From: Burkholderiales bacterium
Lineage (GTDB): Bacteria; Pseudomonadota; Gammaproteobacteria; Burkholderiales; Burkholderiaceae_C
DNA length: 12,869 nucleotides
NCBI GenBank assembly: GCA_006227785.1
Contig: SBFU01000189.1
Span: forward strand, 1-12,869
Direction of reading: 5' to 3'
In this document: one piece after another, positions 6,621 to 12,869 of the stretch
Position numbering within the stretch: the first letter of the stretch is position 1
How the letters are laid out: every line of letters begins with the position of its first letter
The notes under the pieces: model-generated
Told to the model about the DNA's origin: nothing
Database searches by the model: none
Seen by the model: only the letters and a program-made list of their open reading frames with translations
Translations under genes and position numbers: made by a program

Positions 6621-7808
6621 ATGCCGTCACATTCCAAGGTCCTCAATGCCCGCATCTGGCGCAGCCCCCTGATGCTTTTACCGCTGGTGGCCGCGCTCAC
6701 TGCCTGTGGCCAGGCTGACCAAGCCGCCAACGCCGCACGAGGTGCGGGCATGCCCGCTCCGGAGGTGGGTGTTGTCACCGTCACCCCCGCGGAAGTGGGG
6801 CTGCAGAGCGAGTTGCCCGGTCGTCTGGAGGCTTCACGCGTGGCGCAGGTGCGTGCCCGTGCGGCTGGCATCGTGCAGCGCCAGGTGTTCACCGAAGGCA
6901 GCGAGGTCAAGGCAGGGCAGGTGCTTTTCCAGATCGACGCTGCGCCCTATGAGGCAGCGTTGCAGACCGCGAGGGCCAGCCTCGCCCGGGCCGAAGCCAA
7001 CCTGGCACAGGCCAGCGCCCTGGCCGAACGCTATGCGCCCCTGGTGGCTGAAAATGCCATCAGCCAGCAGGAATATGCCAACGCGCAGGCTGCGCGCCAG
7101 GTGGCCGAGGCCGATGTGGCGGCAGGCAAGGCGGCAGTGCAGACGGCCAACATCAACCTGGGCTATGCGCGCGTGACAGCTCCGATCGCAGGCCGTATCG
7201 GCCGCTCGCTGGTCACCGAAGGTGCACTGGTGGGGCTGGGTGAGGCCACGCCGCTGGCTGTCATCCAGCAGGTCGACCCCCTGTACGTCAACTTCACCCA
7301 GTCGGCTTCCGAGGCCCTGCGTCTGCGCCGCGCACTTGAGTCAGGCCAGCTCAAGGCGGCAGGAAAGGACGCTGCCGAAGTGCGGGTGGTGCTCGATGAT
7401 GGCACCGAGCATGCGCAGGCTGGGCGACTGCTGTTCTCCGACCTGACGGTGGATGCCTCCACCGGGCAGGTGAGCCTGAGGGCCGAGCTTCCCAACCCGG
7501 GGCGGCAGTTGCTGCCCGGACTCTATGTGCGGGTGCGGCTGGTCCAGGCCGCCGCGGCCAATGCCATCACCCTGCCGCAGCAGGCGGTCAGCCGCACTGC
7601 GCAGGGCGACTCCGTGCGGGTGGTGAAGGCAGACGGTCAGGTCGAGCGGCGCCAGGTGAAGATCGGGGGGCAGCAGGGCGGTCAGTGGATCGTCATGCAA
7701 GGCCTGGAGGCCGGCGAACAGGTCATGGTCGACGGATTCCAGAAGCTGCAGATGCTGCCCCCGGGGGCGCCGGTGAAAGCCGTGCCCTGGGCGCCGGCCG
7801 GTCAGTAA
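6621..7808 (+). CDS. acrA: RND efflux periplasmic adaptor lipoprotein (AcrA/MexA type)
   Basis: This is a 395-residue membrane-fusion protein that links the inner-membrane pump to the outer-membrane channel. It starts at ATG 6621 behind AAGAGGT; the in-frame TTG at 6567 lies inside the operator and would spoil the signal peptide. A lipoprotein signal ends in LTAC with Cys29 as the lipidation site. Then come the first lipoyl half (RARAAGIVQRQVFTEGSEV), an alpha-helical hairpin at about residues 100-170, the second lipoyl half (VTAPIAGRIGRSLVTEGALV), beta-barrel and membrane-proximal domains. At the hairpin tip Arg137, Leu141 and Ser148 reproduce the spacing of the AcrA R128/L132/S139 channel-contact motif. 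Length is close to AcrA (397). TAA overlaps the ribosome-binding site of the pump gene, 12 bp upstream of it, so the two are co-transcribed. Confidence 0.96.
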   Translation: MPSHSKVLNARIWRSPLMLLPLVAALTACGQADQAANAARGAGMPAPEVGVVTVTPAEVGLQSELPGRLEASRVAQVRARAAGIVQRQVFTEGSEVKAGQVLFQIDAAPYEAALQTARASLARAEANLAQASALAERYAPLVAENAISQQEYANAQAARQVAEADVAAGKAAVQTANINLGYARVTAPIAGRIGRSLVTEGALVGLGEATPLAVIQQVDPLYVNFTQSASEALRLRRALESGQLKAAGKDAAEVRVVLDDGTEHAQAGRLLFSDLTVDASTGQVSLRAELPNPGRQLLPGLYVRVRLVQAAAANAITLPQQAVSRTAQGDSVRVVKADGQVERRQVKIGGQQGGQWIVMQGLEAGEQVMVDGFQKLQMLPPGAPVKAVPWAPAGQ

Positions 7809-7820
7809 GGGGTTGGCAAC

Positions 7821-10800
7821 ATGGCCCGCTTTTTCATTGACCGCCCCATCTTCGCATGGGTGATTGCGCTGTTCATCCTGGTGGCCGGTGCGGTCTCCAT
7901 CACCCAGTTGCCCATCTCGCAATACCCGCCGGTGGCGCCGCCTTCCATTGTCATCAGCGCAGCCTATCCGGGTGCCTCGGCCCGGACGCTGGAAGAAAGC
8001 GTCATGTCCGTGATCGAACAGGAGATGAACGGGTCTCCTGGCCTGATCTACATGGAGTCGGTGACCCAGGCGAACGGCACGGGCCAGCTGACGCTGAGCT
8101 TCGAACCCGGCACGAACGTGGACCTGGCCCAGGTGGATGTGCAGAACCGGCTGGCTCGCGCCACGCCTCGCCTGCCGGCCGCCGTGACCCAGCAGGGTGT
8201 CCGCGTGGACAAGGCACGCAGCAACTTCCTGCTGTTTGCCATTCTCTCCAGTGACAATCCCGCGCTCGACCCGGTGGCTCTGGGCGACTACGCGTCGCGC
8301 AGCGTGGTGCCTGAACTGCAGCGCCTGCCAGGCGTTGGACAGGCCCAGCTGTTTGGCACCGAGCGCGCCATGCGGATCTGGATCGATCCGGCCAAGCTTC
8401 AGGGGTTCAGCCTCAGTGCGGCCGACGTGACCCAGGCCATCCGCGCCCAGAACGCGCAGGTGTCAGCGGGCGAGATCGGTGCCCTGCCCAACGTGGCCGG
8501 GCAGGGGATATCGGCCACCGTGGTGGTCAGTGGCCAGCTCAGCAGTGTCGAGCAGTTCGGCAACATCGTGCTGCGGGCCGGCAGCGACGGCTCCACCGTG
8601 CGGCTCAAGGATGTGGCGCGGATCGAGCTTGGTGCCCAGGCGTATGCCACCTCGGCCCGGCTCAATGGCAAGCCATCGACCGGCATCGGCGTCCAGCTCT
8701 CGCCCAACGGCAACGCGCTGGCCACCGCCGAGGCGGTACGGACCAAAATGGCCGAACTCGAGCGGTTTTTCCCCGAAGGCGTGAACTGGTCCATCCCCTA
8801 CGACAGCTCGCGTTTCGTGAAGATCTCCATTCAACAGGTTGCCATCACGCTGGCCGAGGCCGTGGCGCTGGTGTTCCTGGTGATGTTCCTGTTCCTGCAG
8901 AACTGGCGCTACACCGTCATTCCGACGCTGGTGGTGCCGGTGGCGCTGTTGGGGACATTTGCCGGGCTGCTGGCGCTGGGTTTCTCCATCAACGTGCTGA
9001 CCATGTTCGGCATGGTGCTGGTGATCGGTATCGTGGTGGACGATGCCATCGTGGTGGTGGAAAACGTCGAGCGCATCATGAGCGAGGAGGGGCTCCCCCC
9101 GCTCGAAGCCACGCGCAAGGCCATGGGGCAGATCTCGGGTGCCATCATCGGCATCACGGTGGTGCTGATCTCGGTGTTCGTGCCCCTGGCCTTCTTCAGT
9201 GGGTCGGTGGGCAACATCTACCGCCAGTTCGCGGCTGTCATGGGCATGTCCATCGCCTTTTCCGCCTTCCTGGCCTTGTCGCTCACGCCAGCCCTTTGTG
9301 CGTCGCTGCTCAAACCGGTGCCAGCGGGTCACGCGCACGCCAAGAGCGGCTTGTTCGGCTGGTTCAACCGAGGCTTTGCCAGCACCGCGCGCCGGTACGA
9401 AAGTGGTGTGGCCTGGGTGTTGCCCCGCGCCGGGCGCACGCTGGTGATCTACCTGGCCATCGTGGCCGCTGCTGCGGTGATCTATGCCCGTCTGCCGACT
9501 TCCTTCCTGCCCAGCGAAGACCAGGGCACCCTGTTGGTCAACGTGCAACTTCCGCCCGGTGCCACCCAGCAACGCACGCTGGAGGTGATGAAGCAGGTGG
9601 AAGGATTCATGCTGTCCCAGCCCGAGGTCCAGAGCATGGTGGGCGTGCTGGGCTTCAGCTTCTCAGGGCAGGGGCAAAACGCCGCGCTGGCCTTTGTCAC
9701 GCTCAAGGACTGGGCCGAACGCACCGAACCCGGCAGCTCAGCCAGCGCCCTGGCGGGTCGCGCCTTCGGTGCCCTGTCGGGTATCCGCGATGCCTTCATT
9801 TTTCCGCTCAGCCCACCGCCCATTCCGGAATTGGGATCGTCCTCCGGTTTCAGCTTCCGGTTGCAGGACCGTGCCGGACTGGGTAGGGATGCGTTGATCG
9901 CGGCGCGCAACCAGATGCTGGGCATGGCCTCGCAGAGCAGCCTGCTCGCCCAGGTTCGGCCCGATGGGCTGGAAGACGCTCCTCAGCTGGAGATCGACAT
10001 CGACCGCGACAAGGCGAACGCCCTGGGCATCGGCTTCGACAGCATCAGCAGCGCCATAGGTACCGCTTTGGGCTCCACCTATGCCAATGATTTTCCAAAT
10101 GCTGGACGCCTGCAGCGTGTCGTGGTGCAGGCCGATGCCACCGCGCGCATGCAGCCCGAAGACGTGTTGCGCATCAGCGTGCTGAACAACCGGGGCCAGG
10201 CCGTGCCGCTGTCGGCGGTGGCCACCACCCGCTGGATCACTGGCCCGATGCAGACCGTGCGCTACAACGGCTACCCCTCCATGCGCATCAGCGGAAGCGC
10301 TGCGCCTGGCGTGAGCACCGGCCAGGCCATGGCCGAAATGGAGGCGCTGGCTGCCCGGCTGCCGCAGGGTTTCGGTTTCGAATGGACCGGCCAGTCCCGC
10401 GAGGAAAAGCTGGCGGGTGCCCAGGCCATCATCCTGTACGCCTTCGCCATCCTCGCCGTTTTCCTTTGTCTGGCGGCCCTTTATGAAAGCTGGACCATCC
10501 CGCTGTCGGTCATCCTGGTGGTGCCGCTGGGCGTGATCGGGGTGCTGGTGGCAACCTTGCTGCGCGGCTATGCCAATGACGTGTATTTCCAGGTCGGCCT
10601 GATCACCATCATCGGCTTGTCGGCCAAGAACGCGATTCTGATCATCGAGTTCGCCAAAGACCTGCAGGCCCAGGGCAAGAGTGTGATCGAGGCGGCGCTG
10701 GAGGCCGCACACCTGCGGTTCCGACCCATCATCATGACCTCGCTGGCTTTCACGCTGGGTGTGGTGCCGCTGTTCCTCGCCACCGGTGCCGGCTCGGCCA

Positions 10801-10979
10801 GCCAGCGAGCGATCGGTACCGGCGTGGTCGGCGGCATGCTCACTGGTACGGTGCTGGCGGTCGTGTTTGTTCCGGTCTTCTTTGTCGTGGTTCGTACGCT
10901 CTTCAAGGGCAGCGCACGGCAGAACCACATTCACGCCGAGCAGGCGGCCCATATGGGGGTGCATTCCGATGTCCGCTGA
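7821..10979 (+). CDS. acrB: RND multidrug efflux pump, inner-membrane permease (AcrB/MexB, HAE1 family)
   Basis: This is a 1052-residue drug/proton antiporter, forming a trimer in the inner membrane that exports hydrophobic compounds through the adaptor and channel. It begins MARFFIDRPIFAWV, typical of HAE1 pumps, with AAGGGG at 7807-7812. Proton-relay residues are intact: Asp407-Asp408 (at the same numbers as AcrB), Lys936 in GLSAKNAIL, Arg966 and Thr973. The drug pocket keeps Phe136 and Phe178 at AcrB numbering, and the switch loop GFSFSGQGQN (611-620) carries Phe612 and Phe614, equivalent to F615/F617. Two repeats of one membrane segment, a large periplasmic domain and five more segments are visible. 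The C-terminus is His-rich (HIHAEQAAHMGVH), as in E. coli AcrB. The last 11 bp overlap the channel gene. Nothing is truncated, so the pump should work; substrates cannot be predicted. Confidence 0.97.
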   Translation: MARFFIDRPIFAWVIALFILVAGAVSITQLPISQYPPVAPPSIVISAAYPGASARTLEESVMSVIEQEMNGSPGLIYMESVTQANGTGQLTLSFEPGTNVDLAQVDVQNRLARATPRLPAAVTQQGVRVDKARSNFLLFAILSSDNPALDPVALGDYASRSVVPELQRLPGVGQAQLFGTERAMRIWIDPAKLQGFSLSAADVTQAIRAQNAQVSAGEIGALPNVAGQGISATVVVSGQLSSVEQFGNIVLRAGSDGSTVRLKDVARIELGAQAYATSARLNGKPSTGIGVQLSPNGNALATAEAVRTKMAELERFFPEGVNWSIPYDSSRFVKISIQQVAITLAEAVALVFLVMFLFLQNWRYTVIPTLVVPVALLGTFAGLLALGFSINVLTMFGMVLVIGIVVDDAIVVVENVERIMSEEGLPPLEATRKAMGQISGAIIGITVVLISVFVPLAFFSGSVGNIYRQFAAVMGMSIAFSAFLALSLTPALCASLLKPVPAGHAHAKSGLFGWFNRGFASTARRYESGVAWVLPRAGRTLVIYLAIVAAAAVIYARLPTSFLPSEDQGTLLVNVQLPPGATQQRTLEVMKQVEGFMLSQPEVQSMVGVLGFSFSGQGQNAALAFVTLKDWAERTEPGSSASALAGRAFGALSGIRDAFIFPLSPPPIPELGSSSGFSFRLQDRAGLGRDALIAARNQMLGMASQSSLLAQVRPDGLEDAPQLEIDIDRDKANALGIGFDSISSAIGTALGSTYANDFPNAGRLQRVVVQADATARMQPEDVLRISVLNNRGQAVPLSAVATTRWITGPMQTVRYNGYPSMRISGSAAPGVSTGQAMAEMEALAARLPQGFGFEWTGQSREEKLAGAQAIILYAFAILAVFLCLAALYESWTIPLSVILVVPLGVIGVLVATLLRGYANDVYFQVGLITIIGLSAKNAILIIEFAKDLQAQGKSVIEAALEAAHLRFRPIIMTSLAFTLGVVPLFLATGAGSASQRAIGTGVVGGMLTGTVLAVVFVPVFFVVVRTLFKGSARQNHIHAEQAAHMGVHSDVR

Positions 10980-12417
10980 ATTTGATCTGAACCAACCGCT
11001 GCCGAGGTGGCGGCTGTTGCCGATGGGGCTGGCTCTGCTCGCGTTGCTGTCGGCCTGTTCCTTCACCCCGGTGTACGAGCGACCCGAGGCCCCTGTGCCC
11101 ACCAGTTTCACGGGCGCCAGCGCAGACCAGGATGCATCGGGTCTGCCTTCCTGGTCCGACTTTGTCGGGGATGCCCGCCTGCGTGAACTCATCGAGCTGT
11201 CTTTGGCCAACAATCGGGACCTGCGACTGGCCCTGGCCAATGTGGATCTGGTGCGTGCCCAGTACCGCATCCAGCGTTCCAACGAATGGCCCACGGTCAA
11301 CCTGGGCGCCACAGGCAGCCGCCAGTCGCGTGAGGACGGCGACACCACCAGCGCCTACACCGCAGGCCTGATGGTCAGCGCCTGGGAGATCGACTTCTTC
11401 GGTCGCCTGCGCAGTCTCAGCGAAGCCGCGCTGGCCCAGTTCTTTGCCAGCGAAGAGGCGGCGCGGGCCGCCCAGACCAGCCTGGTGGCGGCGGTGGCCA
11501 GCACCTGGCTGTCACTGCAGGTGGACGACGAGTTGCTGACCTTGACACGCAGCACACTGCAGACGCGAGAGGAGGCCTTGCGCCTGACGCGCTTGCGTTT
11601 CGACAATGGTGCCGCATCGGCCCTTGACCTGCGTCAGGCCGAGTCCCTGACGGCTGCAGCGCGTGCCACCCTGGCCCAGCAGCAGCGGCAGCGCAGCCAG
11701 CGGCTCAATGCCCTGAACCTGCTTGCTGGCCAGACCGTACCGGAAGGGCTTCTGCCCGCACCCGATGCGCAAGGCGTGCCCGCATCGCTGGCCGAGGTGC
11801 CTGCGGGGCTGCCGTCAGGCCTGCTGGAACGCCGCCCCGACATCCGCCAGGCCGAGCAGCAACTCAAGGCTGCCAACGCCAACATCGGCGCCGCACGGGC
11901 GGCCTTCTTTCCCCGCATCTCGCTGACGGCCTCGCTGGGGTCCGCCAGCACCGAACTGTCCGGCCTGTTCCAGGACGGCTCATGGGGATTCAGCGTCGCA
12001 CCACAGGCCATGCTGCCCATCTTCGATCTGGGGCGAAACCAGGCCGCACTGGACGCTTCCAGGGTGGCAAGGGACGCCGCCGTGACCCAGTACGAAAAGG
12101 CGATTCAGACGGCTTTCCGCGAGGTGTCCGATGCCCTGGCGGGACGGGCTACCCTCAAGGACCAACTGGCCGCCCAGGAGTCACTGGTGCAGGCCGAGAC
12201 CGAGCGACTGCGCCTGGCCGACCTGCGCTACCGCAATGGCGTGGCCAGCTTTCTCGATGTTCTCGATGCCCAGCGCTCACTGTTCGCCGCCCGGCAGGCA
12301 CTGAGCCAGACCCGGCTGGCCCGTCAGCTCAACCAGGTCGACCTGTTCCGGGCCCTGGGCGGCGGTTGGTCACCCGAGACTCAGGCGCAGCGCGACGCTC
12401 CGGCCGGCAGGTCGTAG
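10969..12417 (+). CDS. oprM: Outer-membrane efflux channel lipoprotein (OprM/AdeK family)
   Basis: This is a 482-residue outer-membrane factor that forms the exit duct of the tripartite pump. I chose ATG 10969, overlapping the pump stop by 11 bp, because it precedes a lipoprotein signal ending in LSAC (Cys30); the frame open further upstream, to 10759, is only pump-gene shadow. GGGGGTG at 10955-10961 is a weak ribosome-binding site, so translation is probably coupled to the pump gene. The protein shows the family's internal duplication. SAWEIDFFGRLR and LPIFDLGRNQA open equivalent helical barrels, and LRFDNGAASALDLRQAES is echoed by LRYRNGVASFLDVLDAQRS. GLLERRPDIRQAEQQLKAANANIGAARAAFFP lies between. 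The ending LFRALGGGW is the usual family end, and about 18 further residues run antisense into the LOG gene. Confidence 0.95.
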   Translation: MSAEFDLNQPLPRWRLLPMGLALLALLSACSFTPVYERPEAPVPTSFTGASADQDASGLPSWSDFVGDARLRELIELSLANNRDLRLALANVDLVRAQYRIQRSNEWPTVNLGATGSRQSREDGDTTSAYTAGLMVSAWEIDFFGRLRSLSEAALAQFFASEEAARAAQTSLVAAVASTWLSLQVDDELLTLTRSTLQTREEALRLTRLRFDNGAASALDLRQAESLTAAARATLAQQQRQRSQRLNALNLLAGQTVPEGLLPAPDAQGVPASLAEVPAGLPSGLLERRPDIRQAEQQLKAANANIGAARAAFFPRISLTASLGSASTELSGLFQDGSWGFSVAPQAMLPIFDLGRNQAALDASRVARDAAVTQYEKAIQTAFREVSDALAGRATLKDQLAAQESLVQAETERLRLADLRYRNGVASFLDVLDAQRSLFAARQALSQTRLARQLNQVDLFRALGGGWSPETQAQRDAPAGRS

Positions 12418-12869
12418 AAACGGACGATGTGTTCCCAGGCCAGCTGAGGATCGTCGACGGTGATGAACAGGTCCAGATCCTCGGCTGAGATGGCGCCTTC
12501 CTCGACCAGCACATTGAAGTCGATCAACCGCTTCCAGTAGTCGGTGCCGAACAGCACGATGGGTACCGGCTTGGCCTTCTTGCACTGCACGAGGGTGATG
12601 ATCTCGAACAGCTCGTCCAGCGTGCCGAAGCCGCCAGGGAATGCCACCAGGGCCTTGGCGCGCATCATGAAGTGCATTTTGCGCAGGGCGAAGTAGTGGA
12701 ACTTGAAGCAGAGTTCCGGCGTGATGTAGCGGTTGCCGGACTGCTCGTGGGGCAGGGTGATGTTCAGGCCCACATTGAGCGCGCCTTCGTCATGGGCGCC
12801 CCGGTTGGCCGCCTCCATGATGCCCGGGCCGCCGCCGGTGCAGATGAACAGTTTGTCCTCGTGCGGGCA
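12381..12869 (-). CDS. LOG-family nucleotide phosphoribohydrolase (TIGR00730-like), N-terminus off the right edge
   Basis: The C-terminal 162 codons are visible. The frame stays open to base 12869, reading CPHEDKLFICTGGGPGIM, so the ATG at 12818 is an internal methionine. Diagnostic motifs are GGGPGIMEAANRGA, a central LPHEQSGNRYITPEL/KFHYFALRK stretch, and PGGFGTLDE (12612-12638). Numbered from the visible edge, the Arg70 and Glu86 pair matches the catalytic residues known for LOG proteins. The family cleaves nucleoside 5'-monophosphates to base plus ribose 5-phosphate; in plants this activates cytokinins, while bacterial members act on AMP or cytokinin nucleotides or have no assigned role. 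The central motif suggests the longer bacterial subtype. It is probably unrelated in function to the efflux operon, with which it converges and overlaps by 37 nt. Confidence 0.92.
   Translation of the reverse strand, partial: CPHEDKLFICTGGGPGIMEAANRGAHDEGALNVGLNITLPHEQSGNRYITPELCFKFHYFALRKMHFMMRAKALVAFPGGFGTLDELFEIITLVQCKKAKPVPIVLFGTDYWKRLIDFNVLVEEGAISAEDLDLFITVDDPQLAWEHIVRFYDLPAGASRCA

Noticed and set aside
6520..6630. Upstream GTG (6630) extending the repressor by 37 residues
   Set aside because: The extension is not TetR-like, crosses the whole control region and overlaps the adaptor start. The family begins at MVRRTK (6519).
10759..10968. Extended N-terminus of the outer-membrane channel
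   Set aside because: The extra 70 codons are Arg/Ser/Cys-rich antisense-like sequence in another frame of the pump gene. The lipoprotein signal requires the ATG at 10969.
9738..11348. Minus-strand open frame of 536 codons opposite the pump and channel genes
   Set aside because: It crosses the boundary of two clearly real genes, has a low-complexity His/Gln/Arg-rich translation and shows no recognisable motif. It is a shadow of codon bias.
1..12869. Search by eye for tRNA/rRNA genes, CRISPR arrays, insertion sequences, attachment sites and long direct repeats
   Set aside because: None were found. Coding is nearly continuous and the only non-coding stretch above 25 bp is 6520-6620.

Overview
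The window is GC-rich, densely packed bacterial chromosome with G/C-rich third codon positions. From protein style and gene content it looks like a betaproteobacterium, probably Burkholderiales and perhaps Comamonadaceae-like. That placement is inference and not a database result. Three blocks are visible: a Mrp cation/proton antiporter operon, a complete RND multidrug-efflux cassette with its own TetR-type repressor, and the 3' part of a LOG-family gene.

Region 1 (1-5915, + strand) is a six-gene Mrp (Pha/Mnh) operon in the order mrpA(B)-C-D-E-F-G. The first gene is cut by the left edge and carries MrpB fused to its C-terminus, the arrangement known from proteobacterial Pha systems. Four of the five junctions are ATGA or TGATG stop/start overlaps preceded by Shine-Dalgarno sequences, and only F-G has a gap (21 bp). 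The products should form one large inner-membrane complex exchanging cytoplasmic Na+ (or K+) for external protons.

Region 2 (5785-12417) is the efflux cassette. A TetR/AcrR-family repressor on the minus strand is divergent from a + strand operon encoding a lipoprotein periplasmic adaptor, an AcrB/MexB-type inner-membrane pump and an OprM-type outer-membrane lipoprotein channel. The 101-bp AT-rich divergent region holds a perfect 10-bp inverted repeat with an 8-bp spacer (6550-6577). Its arms contain the half-sites I recall for the E. coli AcrR operator. Pump and adaptor keep the hallmark residues: D407/D408/K936/R966 proton relay, F136/F178 and F612/F614 pocket and switch loop, and the R137/L141/S148 hairpin-tip motif.

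Region 3 (12381-12869, - strand) is the C-terminal 162 codons of a LOG-family (TIGR00730-like) nucleotide phosphoribohydrolase whose start lies off the right edge.

Both ends of the efflux cassette run tail-to-tail into the neighbouring gene: tetR overlaps mrpG by 131 nt, and the channel gene overlaps the LOG gene by 37 nt. No non-coding gap exceeds about 100 bp, so there is no room for intergenic terminators. I do not see a previously undescribed multi-gene system here. The points worth a second look are the operator, the antisense-encoded tail of the repressor, and a tandem HxxG tail on MrpC.
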